Below are positions 51,069 through 58,677 of a DNA stretch of 64,000 nucleotides, in pieces. How positions within the stretch are numbered: the first letter of the stretch is position 1; every line of letters starts with the position of its first letter. Both the position numbers and the translations under genes were made by a program. Location of the stretch: positions 1-64,000 of the forward strand of contig CAYTVL010000012.1 of NCBI GenBank assembly GCA_964441775.1, given 5' to 3'. Source of the DNA: SYOC01 sp964441775 (GTDB lineage Bacteria; Desulfobacterota; Binatia; Bin18). Under the pieces are notes generated by a model. The model searched no databases and was not told the origin of the DNA. It saw only the letters and a list, made by a program, of their open reading frames with translations.

Positions 51069-52190
51069 ATGAGCTACATCTTTGGCGAGTTTGAACTCGA
51101 CGAACAAACGTATCAACTTCGTAAATACGGAGAGGTTGTCTCCATTGAGCCGCAAGCCTTCAAGCTTCTCACTTACCTCATTACTTATCGTGACCGGGCC
51201 GTAAGCAGGGAAGAGCTGTTTGACAAACTCTGGCCAGGGCAAGTCGTCGGAGATGCAGCGCTCACATACTGTGTCGCAAAAGCACGTAAAGCCGTGCAGG
51301 ACACCGGCGCGGAGCAACGCCTCATCAAGACCGTGCATGGGTATGGGTATCGGTTCATTGGGCAGGTAGCCAGTAGAGAAGAAGAAAATCAAAAGGCAAA
51401 AGACAAAAATCAAAAGCCTGTCCTGAGCCCTTCGACTGCGCTCAGGATAAACTCCGTCGAAGGGACAAAAAGGGAAGACCAATTCTCAACTCTTCTTTCT
51501 CAGGACTCAGGACTCGGGACTCAGGACTTTTTCCCCCTAATACCTAGCATCCAACACCCAACCTCGGCTTTGCTGGTTCCTCAGCCCGTTCTCATTGAGT
51601 CGCCAACGTGGCTAGCTCCTCGTTCATCGTTGCAAAGTAGGCAGGTTACGTTGCTCGGCTGTTTGCTGCTTTTTGGTTGGGTCACTGCGCTGTGGCAGGT
51701 TGCCTTGCAGTCTTCATCTCCGCGCCCTCTGTTGTACTCAGTCACGTATCAATCCATACAACCTATGCAATCCATGCCTGAACTCGCGCAAGCAGAAAAG
51801 CAGCTGTGTCATTGGTGGGTCGTGTCGGCGAAAAACCGGTACGCTTTGGAGGCACTGTTGAAGGGATGGGAATCGTATGATCGTGCGACGCCCGAGGCGA
51901 TCGTGCAAGCACGGCGGATGTTCCAACAGGCGTTGGAACTCGATCCCACCTACGCGGCAGCGTATGCCAGCTTAGGGTGGATGGCGTGGCAGGACTGGCT
52001 CTCCCGGAGTCAGAATCCTAGCAGCTTAGAACAGGCCTCACTGTATCTACAAAAGGCCGCATCGTTCGATTCATCCTGTCCACGCACGATCACATTATTG
52101 GCGGAAGTGATGGCTGCGCAAAGACGACGTGCGCAAGCGATTGCTATAGTGGAGCATGGCAGTGGGGCTCGCCACGCCGCGATATGGTGA
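51069..52190 (+). CDS. Winged-helix membrane regulator with TPR (CadC-like), short C-terminus
   Basis: A 373-residue protein. Residues 5-100 are an OmpR-type winged helix (FGEFELDEQTYQLRKYGEVV, SREELFDKLWPGQVVGDAAL, KTVHGYGYRFIGQV). A repeat-rich linker of about 95 residues leads to one membrane helix near 200-220 (VTLLGCLLLFGWVTALWQVA). About three TPR-like helices then follow (FQQALELDPTYAAAYASLGW). The layout is that of CadC/TolB-type one-component regulators with cytoplasmic DNA binding and a periplasmic sensor. Relatives are usually longer with more TPRs, and the last residues (GSGARHAAIW) look unlike a TPR end, so a 3' frameshift or truncation is possible. Confidence 0.82.
   Translation: MSYIFGEFELDEQTYQLRKYGEVVSIEPQAFKLLTYLITYRDRAVSREELFDKLWPGQVVGDAALTYCVAKARKAVQDTGAEQRLIKTVHGYGYRFIGQVASREEENQKAKDKNQKPVLSPSTALRINSVEGTKREDQFSTLLSQDSGLGTQDFFPLIPSIQHPTSALLVPQPVLIESPTWLAPRSSLQSRQVTLLGCLLLFGWVTALWQVALQSSSPRPLLYSVTYQSIQPMQSMPELAQAEKQLCHWWVVSAKNRYALEALLKGWESYDRATPEAIVQARRMFQQALELDPTYAAAYASLGWMAWQDWLSRSQNPSSLEQASLYLQKAASFDSSCPRTITLLAEVMAAQRRRAQAIAIVEHGSGARHAAIW
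51384..51569 (+). repeat. Composite repeat insert in CadC-like linker
   Basis: A-rich heptads (ATCAAAA GGCAAAA GACAAAA ATCAAAA, 51384-51415), palindromic element (51416-51465, CCTGTCCTGAGCCCTTCGAC and its inverse), then CTCAGGA CTCAGGA CTCGGGA CTCAGGA and ATCCAAC ACCCAAC (51497-51569). Together they supply most of the linker between the DNA-binding domain and the membrane helix. Confidence 0.78.
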
Positions 52191-52234
52191 TCTCTCTCAA
52201 GCTAAATGAACTACGACAAAGGAGGAATGTAGCC

Positions 52235-52741
52235 ATGACAAAAGCACTACGTTTGTTCATCGGTATTGTTGTGGGACTTCTGCTAGATCCCCGACTCGGC
52301 TGGACCCAGACAGGGTATAGTGGTGGAGGGATTAGCGGAGGGATGAGTTTAGGGGACATTTCCAATCTGGGAAATTTTGCGCTCGGCACTGGTCTCATCG
52401 GGGGCGGGGAAACTGCACCTGGAGCGATATTGGTGAAAATCCAAGGCGAGGTCCAGTGCACCAACTGTACCTTAGAAGAGATGGGAGTCGAGGAAACGCC
52501 AGGAGACTTGCATCAACTCAGTTATCAAGGAACGCACATGGTGGTGAAAGTCAGCAAAGCTGAACCGGAGATTGCTTGGGAACTTGCCGGACGCCACAAA
52601 TTATTCTTACGCGCTGGAGAAGATCCTTCCCAACTCCAACGTCTGTTAGACGAGGCGACCCCCGGTAAGTGGATCAGCGTCACAGCTGGAGTGACGCCAA
52701 GCGGTGGTGAGATGATCCCACTGATGGTCAAAGTGAAATGA
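52235..52741 (+). CDS. Exported protein of unknown function
   Basis: A 168-residue protein with a signal peptide (LFIGIVVGLLLDPRLGWTQT) and a Gly-rich start to the mature region (GYSGGGISGGMSLGDISNLG). It contains a C-x2-C pair (VQCTNCTLEEM) and a beta-rich C-terminus (HMVVKVSKAEPEIAWELAGR, GKWISVTAGVTPSGG). ATG 52235 has AAAGGAGGAA upstream. It overlaps nothing and follows the CadC-like gene directly, echoing the exported protein after the cyclase-AAA-TPR gene at 18888. Function unknown. Downstream, 52742-52962 holds a heptad-like tract (52813-52868, CCTTCGCYAATCCT twice). Confidence 0.72.
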   Translation: MTKALRLFIGIVVGLLLDPRLGWTQTGYSGGGISGGMSLGDISNLGNFALGTGLIGGGETAPGAILVKIQGEVQCTNCTLEEMGVEETPGDLHQLSYQGTHMVVKVSKAEPEIAWELAGRHKLFLRAGEDPSQLQRLLDEATPGKWISVTAGVTPSGGEMIPLMVKVK

Positions 52742-52962
52742 GAGGCGTGAGACGAAAGCTTTCTGAAGTCAGAGAGCGGTGCTCGTGTTAGTGCAGCTCT
52801 CTGCGTAAATCATCCCTCCTTTCCCTTTCCTTCGCTAATCCTCATATTCCCTTCGCCAATCCTTTCCTGTTCGTGAGGTATTTTACTTCGTGCGGCTCTA
52901 GAGTGGAGCCTTAAAAGATCGTGGCGGTGATCGACGTAAGTGACCACTATAAGGAGGGCGTG

Positions 52963-53826
52963 ATGCGCAAGGATGCCCGGCTGCTTACCGGTATAGTGAT
53001 TGGACTATTTTTCTTTGTCTCACCGACCTATGGGGTAGCCCCGGTAACAGGCCTCGCGGAGGTGAACGGCACGAAGCTGTACTATGAAACTGCTGGCGAG
53101 GGACCGCCGCTAGTGTTTATTCATAGCGGACTCCTGAGCAGCGCGGAGTGGGACGAGCAGTTTCGTGCTTTCGCCAAGGACTATCATGTGGTCCGTTATG
53201 ATGTCTCCGGCTATGGAAAATCGGCAACGCGTCGGCTGCCATTCTCGCATGTTGAAGATTTGCGCCAATTGTTACGAGTCCTCAACGTTGAACGGGCTAT
53301 TTTTGTCGGCTGCTCAATGGGCGGAGGGATCGCCGCTGACTTTACGTTGGAACACCCAGAGATGGTACAGGCGCTTGTCCTAGTCGGCCCAGCGCTGGGC
53401 GGTTGGCCGTATTCGCCCACATTTATCCAACGAGGATATCAGATTCTCTTGGCGACCGTGGCTGAAGGACCTGAAAAGGGGGCCGATCTATGGCTGAATA
53501 CGTATGTCATTCCTGCGCCGGACAATCCTGCCGCCCGCCAACGATTCCGTAAACTGTTTGTTGAAAATGTCCACGGCTTCCTCGCCCCGTGGTATTTAGC
53601 TCGTCCGCTTAATCCACCAACAATACAACGGTTGCCGGAAATCCATATCCCAACGCTGTTGTTGGCTGGTCAACAAGAAGACTCAGAAAACCTTGCTGTC
53701 TTGGAGACCATAGCAACAAAAGTGCCCGGCGCAAAGAAAATCATTATTCCTGGGGCTGGGCATCTGCCGCAAATGGAGAAGCCTGAAGAGTTCAACCGCA
53801 TCGTGCGCGAATTTTTAGATGGATAA
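52963..53826 (+). CDS. Exported alpha/beta hydrolase
   Basis: A 287-residue protein with signal peptide (LTGIVIGLFFFVSPTYGVAP). The nucleophile is Ser in VGCSMGGGIAADF, the catalytic His in IPGAGHLPQMEKPEEF, and an acid follows LLLAGQQEDSE. The early motif VFIHSGLLSSAEWDEQFRAF holds the oxyanion region. It starts at ATG 52963 with AAGGAGGG. Unlike the hydrolase at 27217 it is predicted to act in the periplasm. It is followed after 26 nt by a secreted YD-repeat protein on the same strand. Substrate unknown. Confidence 0.86.
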   Translation: MRKDARLLTGIVIGLFFFVSPTYGVAPVTGLAEVNGTKLYYETAGEGPPLVFIHSGLLSSAEWDEQFRAFAKDYHVVRYDVSGYGKSATRRLPFSHVEDLRQLLRVLNVERAIFVGCSMGGGIAADFTLEHPEMVQALVLVGPALGGWPYSPTFIQRGYQILLATVAEGPEKGADLWLNTYVIPAPDNPAARQRFRKLFVENVHGFLAPWYLARPLNPPTIQRLPEIHIPTLLLAGQQEDSENLAVLETIATKVPGAKKIIIPGAGHLPQMEKPEEFNRIVREFLDG

Positions 53827-53852
53827 CAGCCGGTGCTGAAAAGAGGGGCATC

Positions 53853-54614
53853 ATGAACGGTCAATTAGTCATCTTTATGCTTGGTCTCTTCCTGATTTCC
53901 TCTGCGCGTGCTGAGCCGATCACAGACGAGAGCGTGGAAAAGCTCCTCGGCCCCGTGCAGACCGTCACCACCGTCACGACAATTGCGGGCAAGGAAGGGG
54001 AGCGTGTGGTCTCTCACTATGATGCCAGGGGCAATGAAACAGAAACCCTGCGTTACGTTAGCCCTGACACTCTCACGGGAAAATCCGTCTACACTTACAA
54101 CTCCGACGGCAAGAGGACGGAGACGATGACCTATAATCCGGACGGTTCACTGCGGACGAAAACCCTCTACCTGTACAACTTTCAAGGAGAGTTGAGCGAG
54201 CAAGCGACTGTGGATAACGTGGGGATCATTGACAGAGCGAGGTTCAACCCTGATGCAAAAAAGCGAACGATCGAGGAGACGATCACATCCGCTCACCACG
54301 AAGCGACCCGACGGGTGACACATTTCTACGATAGTAAGGGGCAAGAAACAGCAACTGCTATCACTGCTCGTGATGGCTCGGTCAGGAAAACTACCTTGGT
54401 CTACGACGCCAAGGGGAATGTGACTGAGCATACGACTTATACGGGTGACGGATCGGTGCTCGACCGTATGCGCTATACATACGAGTTCGACGCTGTTGGC
54501 AACTGGATCAAGCAGACCGAGCTGATTTGCTCCCCTGCGACCGAACTTGATGTCACTGCTTGCGCCTCGGCTGTGATAACGACGCGGGTTATTACGTATG
54601 CTGCTCAAAAATAG
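53853..54614 (+). CDS. Exported YD/RHS-type repeat protein
   Basis: A 253-residue protein with a signal peptide (QLVIFMLGLFLISSARAEP). The mature part is made of short YD-like repeats: VVSHYDARGNETETLRY, KSVYTYNSDGKRTETMTYNP, THFYDSKGQETATAI, TLVYDAKGNVTEHTTYTGDG and YEFDAVGNWIKQTE. Such repeats build beta-rich shells in RHS and teneurin proteins; this is only a short stand-alone version without a toxin domain. Function unknown. It converges with the cytochrome oxidase operon. Confidence 0.82.
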   Translation: MNGQLVIFMLGLFLISSARAEPITDESVEKLLGPVQTVTTVTTIAGKEGERVVSHYDARGNETETLRYVSPDTLTGKSVYTYNSDGKRTETMTYNPDGSLRTKTLYLYNFQGELSEQATVDNVGIIDRARFNPDAKKRTIEETITSAHHEATRRVTHFYDSKGQETATAITARDGSVRKTTLVYDAKGNVTEHTTYTGDGSVLDRMRYTYEFDAVGNWIKQTELICSPATELDVTACASAVITTRVITYAAQK

Positions 54615-54630
54615 TCGGTCTCGCCGAAAG

Positions 54631-55050
54631 CTATATTGGCGGATACCAGTGGTACAACATCAAGTAGACAATGACTCCAGTGACTGAGACGTAGAGCCAG
54701 ACGGGCAGGGTCCAGCGTGCGAGCCGGCGGTGCTCGTCATAATCGCCCCGTATCGCACGTCGTAGGGTGACAACCGCAAGCACGGGGACAAGCGCAGCTA
54801 AGATGGTGTGGGAGATAAGAATAGGAAAATACACAAAGCGAACGACCCCTTGACTGGTGAAGCGGGTGGCTCCCGCGTTTGCGTGATAAGTGAGATAGGA
54901 AATGAGGAAGACCACCGAGACGCCAAACGCGGACACCATGCAGGCGCGGTGCGCCGCGATGTTGCGCTGGCGAATAAAATAGAAGCCGAGAAGGAGCAGA
55001 ATCGCGCTGGTGGCGTTGAGGCAGGCGTTCAGGGTTGGGAGAAAAACCAT
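54631..55050 (-). CDS. DUF420 membrane protein of the oxidase cluster
   Basis: A 139-residue protein with four membrane helices. LPTLNACLNATSAILLLLGF, RQRNIAAHRACMVSAFGVSV and LARWTLPVWLYVSVTGVIVY are DUF420 signatures, including conserved His residues (AAHRAC, YHANAG, ISHTILA). DUF420 proteins of the CtaM type help assemble or supply heme to cytochrome oxidase in other bacteria. It is the last gene of the oxidase cluster here, 12 nt after subunit III. Confidence 0.88.
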   Translation of the reverse strand: MVFLPTLNACLNATSAILLLLGFYFIRQRNIAAHRACMVSAFGVSVVFLISYLTYHANAGATRFTSQGVVRFVYFPILISHTILAALVPVLAVVTLRRAIRGDYDEHRRLARWTLPVWLYVSVTGVIVYLMLYHWYPPI

Positions 55051-55062
55051 CAGTTGATACTG

Positions 55063-55683
55063 CTAGAGGAGATAGACGCTGGTAAAGACGAACAGCCACA
55101 CAATGTCAACAAAGTGCCAATAGAGCCCCGCCATTTCGATGCGGTCGTGGTACGTTACAAGGTCTGGCTTCTTCATGCCGCCAAGCAAAATGCCGAAGAG
55201 ATAGAGCACGCCAGCCAACACGTGGAGGCCGTGAAACCCAGTGAGTGTGTAGAACGTCGCGCCGAAGAGCGGCGCGCCCCATGGGTTCTTGCTGACGGTC
55301 ATGCCTTCTTGCAGCAAATGACGCCATTCGTAGGCTTGCAACGCTAAGAACAAGACTCCGGCGCTCATTGTCAACAACAGGGAAGACCGGAACGTGCGTT
55401 GTTGATTGTCCTTTGCGGCGGTGAGCGTTTTCACCATAGTAAAGCTGCTGCTGAGTAGCAGCGCAGTCATGACCAGGCCCAAGGCAAACGCTAGATGGTC
55501 CGATGGATGAGGCCAGTCAACGTTATGCGTCCGCAGCACGGCGTAGCCAGCGAGGAGTCCCCCGAACGTCATGCCGTCGCTGGCGAGAAAGAGCAACATC
55601 GCGAACTTGCCCCAGCCCGCACGTCTAAGTTGCATGAGGGAATGCGATTCGTAGAGCGATTGCTCTGAGAGCACCTGACTCAT
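55063..55683 (-). CDS. coxC: Cytochrome c oxidase subunit III, copy 2
   Basis: A 206-residue protein with five membrane helices: KFAMLLFLASDGMTFGGLLA, LAFALGLVMTALLLSSSFTM, SLLLTMSAGVLFLALQAYEW, GATFYTLTGFHGLHVLAGVL and HFVDIVWLFVFTSVYLL. Glu and His residues of subunit III (YEWRHLL, FHGLHVL) are present. ATG 55683 overlaps the stop of the preceding 85-residue gene (ATGA). It is clearly paralogous to 55987-56625, so the cluster encodes two subunit III proteins of different sequence. Confidence 0.9.
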   Translation of the reverse strand: MSQVLSEQSLYESHSLMQLRRAGWGKFAMLLFLASDGMTFGGLLAGYAVLRTHNVDWPHPSDHLAFALGLVMTALLLSSSFTMVKTLTAAKDNQQRTFRSSLLLTMSAGVLFLALQAYEWRHLLQEGMTVSKNPWGAPLFGATFYTLTGFHGLHVLAGVLYLFGILLGGMKKPDLVTYHDRIEMAGLYWHFVDIVWLFVFTSVYLL

Positions 55684-55937
55684 GCGCGCTCCTCCTGCTG
55701 GCTGAGTGCTGTACGTCGATATTGATACAGGAGCCAGCCGCCAATGGCGGCGCACACGACGAACGGCGCCGTCAATAAGAGCAACACGCACCAGAACATC
55801 CCACGGGCAATCGGCTCATCAGCGTGTGGCAGCACGGTTTGACACATGGCGCAGCCTTGAGCGAGGGCATAAGATGTCCATGTACTTGTCCACAGGACAG
55901 TTATAAGGGCGAGGATTCTAAAGAATTGTCGAAGCAT
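55680..55937 (-). CDS. Small CxxC membrane protein of oxidase cluster
   Basis: An 85-residue protein: signal-like helix (FFRILALITVLWTSTWTSYA), then ALAQGCAMCQTVLPHADEPI with a Cys-x-x-Cys, then a second helix (CVLLLLTAPFVVCAAIGGWL). The C-x-x-C facing the periplasm between two helices suggests metal (copper) or disulfide handling during oxidase assembly; this is inference. ATG 55937. It is coupled to the second subunit III gene by a 4-nt overlap. Confidence 0.75.
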   Translation of the reverse strand: MLRQFFRILALITVLWTSTWTSYALAQGCAMCQTVLPHADEPIARGMFWCVLLLLTAPFVVCAAIGGWLLYQYRRTALSQQEERA

Positions 55938-55986
55938 CACCGGACGATTGTGACTGGCCTGGTTGCACCTGTCAATTTCTCCACCC

Positions 55987-56625
55987 TCAGTTGAGATACA
56001 CAAGCGCGAAGAGCACCACCCACAGCGCACACACATAACGCCAATACATGCCGCAGATTTCTACATGCACGACTGGTAGTGGGCCTCGCGCGCGCCACAG
56101 GACGATACTGAGCCAGATGACCGCCGCAAGCACGTGCGCGGCGTGGCAGCCAATGAGCGTGTAGAACGTGGCGCCGTAGATTCCAGTGGAAATGGTGAGC
56201 CCGTCACGAATGAGTTGCAGCCATTCGCACCCTTGGATGGACAAAAACGATACTCCGAGCAGCGTTGTCAGACCGAGCTGAAAGACCAGCGCTTGTCGGT
56301 TCAGAAGCCGTGCAGCCCGGACGGCTCTGTGCATCGTATAACTGCTAGACAAAAGCACCGCAGTATTCATCCACGTCACGCCGAGGGGCAGATACAGGTG
56401 CGCCGACGGCCACACCACGCTGCCTATGCGAAACATCAGGTAAGCGCTGATCAGGCCCATAAAAAGCATGGTTTCCGCCGCGATCAGCATCAACATGGCG
56501 AGGTGAGCGTTACTGACCGGAGGAAAAGGAGAGAAGGGTGGGGGACTGCTCTCAGAGGTGGGCGCTGGTTCTCGTAACGCTTCGGTGGTGGACAGTGTCA
56601 ATTGCCGCGCAAGTTCGCTAGGCAT
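55987..56625 (-). CDS. coxC: Cytochrome c oxidase subunit III, copy 1
   Basis: A 212-residue protein with five membrane helices. AHLAMLMLIAAETMLFMGLI, LPLGVTWMNTAVLLSSSYTM, GVSFLSIQGCEWLQLIRDGL and GATFYTLIGCHAAHVLAAVI match the five-helix subunit III of caa3-like oxidases. A Pro/Ser-rich cytoplasmic tail precedes helix 1 (EPAPTSESSPPPFSPFPPVS). The 38-residue protein gene lies 18 nt upstream. It differs from copy 2 mainly in helices 1-2. Confidence 0.9.
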   Translation of the reverse strand: MPSELARQLTLSTTEALREPAPTSESSPPPFSPFPPVSNAHLAMLMLIAAETMLFMGLISAYLMFRIGSVVWPSAHLYLPLGVTWMNTAVLLSSSYTMHRAVRAARLLNRQALVFQLGLTTLLGVSFLSIQGCEWLQLIRDGLTISTGIYGATFYTLIGCHAAHVLAAVIWLSIVLWRARGPLPVVHVEICGMYWRYVCALWVVLFALVYLN

Positions 56626-56643
56626 AAGAAAATCGCCAGCCCG

Positions 56644-56760
56644 CTATTTGAAAAGAATAAAACACACCGTCGCGACAAAATAGACAAGAATAAAGAACGC
56701 AAGCCCCATCCCGAGCGTGTGATTCTCATGTTGCTGTGGCAAGCGGCTGAGGATCTTCAT
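56644..56760 (-). CDS. 38-residue single-helix oxidase-cluster protein
   Basis: Begins MKILSRLPQQHENHTLGMGL and continues AFFILVYFVATVCFILFK. It is a polar N-terminal arm followed by one membrane helix, much like the small subunit-IV-type or assembly peptides of bacterial oxidases. AAAAGGATG lies upstream of ATG 56760. It fits exactly in the gap between ctaB and subunit III. Confidence 0.72.
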   Translation of the reverse strand: MKILSRLPQQHENHTLGMGLAFFILVYFVATVCFILFK

Positions 56761-56780
56761 GCGTTCATCCTTTTCGCTGC

Positions 56781-57686
56781 TCAGAATCCGGTCTTGTCGA
56801 ACGCCATGACCGCCAGAAGCACGGGAAGATACACGAGCGAAGCAAACAATAAACGACGGGCGGCGTCACGTGAACAGGAACGCGCCAAGGCGACGCCGTA
56901 CCAGAGAAACATCGCTCCTAACGCCAGAGCTGAGAAAAAGTAGACAACTCCGGCGAAACCGATGAGCGTGGGAATGAGACCAACGGCGAGGAGCGCCAGG
57001 CAGTTGCTGACAATCTGTCGCCCCGTGCTTTTCCCGTGGGGATCGAGCACGGGCAACAACTGAAAGCCCGCCTTGGCGTAGTCCTCTCGATAGAGCCAGC
57101 CAATCGCCAACGAATGTGGCATCTGCCAAAGGAACATGATGGCGAACAGCACCCAGGCTTCCAAGTCCACAGAGTTGCGAGCTGCTGCCCAGCCAATCAC
57201 CGGAGGCAGGGCGCCGGGCACTGCCCCGATGAACATGCAGAGCGAGGTCTTCATCTTGAGCGGCGTGTAGGCGAATAAATAACTGATAACGATCGCACAA
57301 GTTACGACAGCACTAAGCGCATTGACCAGCAGTGCGAGATAAAGCAGCCCTCCCACAGTCATCGCGGCGCCAAAGATCAACGCCTCCTCGGGCTGCACGC
57401 GCCCCTCCGGCAAGGGGCGCATTTTCGTGCGCTCCATTTTGGCGTCGGCTTCTCGTTCCATGAGCTGATTGAGTGCAAGGGTGCCGCCCGCGACCAGCGC
57501 TGTGCCGAGCAGGGTGTGGAACAGGGCGACGTAATCCGCTGCGGCCCCGATGCCCAGGTAAAACCCGACGAACGTGGTAATGAGAACCATGACGACGATG
57601 CGTGGTTTGGTCAGTTCAAAGAAGTCCAAGGCGCGGCGACGGCTGCGGGCAGTTGGAATGGCGAGTGTGTCTATCTGTGGCGTCAT
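56781..57686 (-). CDS. ctaB: Protoheme IX farnesyltransferase (heme O synthase)
   Basis: About 301 residues with multiple helices. Two Asp-rich prenyltransferase-type motifs are seen: NQLMEREADAKMERTKMRPL, and YREDYAKAGFQLLPVLDPHG further on. ELTKPRIVVMVLITTFVGF is the standard N-terminus. It adds a farnesyl group to heme B to give heme O. ATG 57686 overlaps the ctaA stop (ATGA); the frame is open upstream within ctaA but this start fits the family. Confidence 0.94.
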   Translation of the reverse strand: MTPQIDTLAIPTARSRRRALDFFELTKPRIVVMVLITTFVGFYLGIGAAADYVALFHTLLGTALVAGGTLALNQLMEREADAKMERTKMRPLPEGRVQPEEALIFGAAMTVGGLLYLALLVNALSAVVTCAIVISYLFAYTPLKMKTSLCMFIGAVPGALPPVIGWAAARNSVDLEAWVLFAIMFLWQMPHSLAIGWLYREDYAKAGFQLLPVLDPHGKSTGRQIVSNCLALLAVGLIPTLIGFAGVVYFFSALALGAMFLWYGVALARSCSRDAARRLLFASLVYLPVLLAVMAFDKTGF

Positions 57687-58651
57687 ACAGAGGTGTGTCC
57701 CGAGGCAAAGTGAAGGTTGAGTGCTGGCTGTTGTGTGGTGAGAAAACGAAAGGCGCGTAAAGTGAGGCGGACGCCGGTGACGAACATCAAAGCGCCGATG
57801 ACGACATGACTGGTAGCCAGGGGAACCAGGTACGGGTTCAACGATGCTCCGAACTCGGTGAACTTGGCCAGATACGCGCCGAGCCCCAAGCCGAGCTGCA
57901 CGAACAGCAAGATGCGCAGCAGCGAGGCGGAGCGAGCAATCATTGGTTGATCGCTGTGGTTGCGCTGCACCGGACTGGCGAGCAACCACACATGCACAGC
58001 AGCGATAACCGCGCCGAGGAGATGCCCCACGACGAGTTCTCCACGATGACGGACAATCGCGCCGAGAATGACTTGCATGTACAAGAACCCACTCGTTAGC
58101 AAACTCAACCGTTGGACGCGACTAGCGTCAGTGCTGATTTTCTTAACGGGCTGTCCGTCCCATTCAGGAGATGTAAACAGGGCGAGGCTTGCCGCCAAAG
58201 CGAAAAACGCTTGCGCAAAGCACGCGTGAATGATCGCTAATGTTTGTTGCAAGAGAATTACGCGGAGCCCGCCGAGTGCGCCTTGCAAGATCACCGCGCC
58301 CAGTGCGACCAGCCCCAGCCGACGTAGCCATTGGCGGGATTCGAGTTTCCACAGACTCACCGCCAGCAGAATGGTGAGAAACCCCACGGCGGACCCGAAA
58401 AGCCGGTGGCTATGCTCGTAAAAAATGCCGCCGACCATTTGTGACCACGGATACGTGAACATGTTGTAGCCAAACGTGGTCGGCCAATCCGGCACAGCCA
58501 AGCCTGCGCCCATGCTGGTGACTAGCCCGCCCACAAACAGCAACGGAAACGTGGCGGCGGCGGTCAGGAGCGCAAACCGGTGCGGCCACGGGGAGAGCTG
58601 CGCGCGCAGGGGCGACTGTGGCGTGTGTGATGATGTTGACGATGTCTTCAT
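57683..58651 (-). CDS. ctaA: Heme A synthase (COX15/CtaA)
   Basis: A 322-residue protein with eight helices. The family histidines are in EHSHRLFGSAVGFL, IIHACFAQAFFAL, VGHLLGAVIAAVHVW and ATSHVVIGAL, and the N-terminal GGLVTSMGAGLAVPDWPTTF is diagnostic. It oxidises heme O to heme A, so the oxidase uses heme A. Downstream it is coupled to ctaB; upstream, coxA ends 27 nt away. Confidence 0.94.
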   Translation of the reverse strand: MKTSSTSSHTPQSPLRAQLSPWPHRFALLTAAATFPLLFVGGLVTSMGAGLAVPDWPTTFGYNMFTYPWSQMVGGIFYEHSHRLFGSAVGFLTILLAVSLWKLESRQWLRRLGLVALGAVILQGALGGLRVILLQQTLAIIHACFAQAFFALAASLALFTSPEWDGQPVKKISTDASRVQRLSLLTSGFLYMQVILGAIVRHRGELVVGHLLGAVIAAVHVWLLASPVQRNHSDQPMIARSASLLRILLFVQLGLGLGAYLAKFTEFGASLNPYLVPLATSHVVIGALMFVTGVRLTLRAFRFLTTQQPALNLHFASGHTSV

Positions 58652-58677
58652 GTTGCTGTGTTGAGCTGTTTCTGGTC

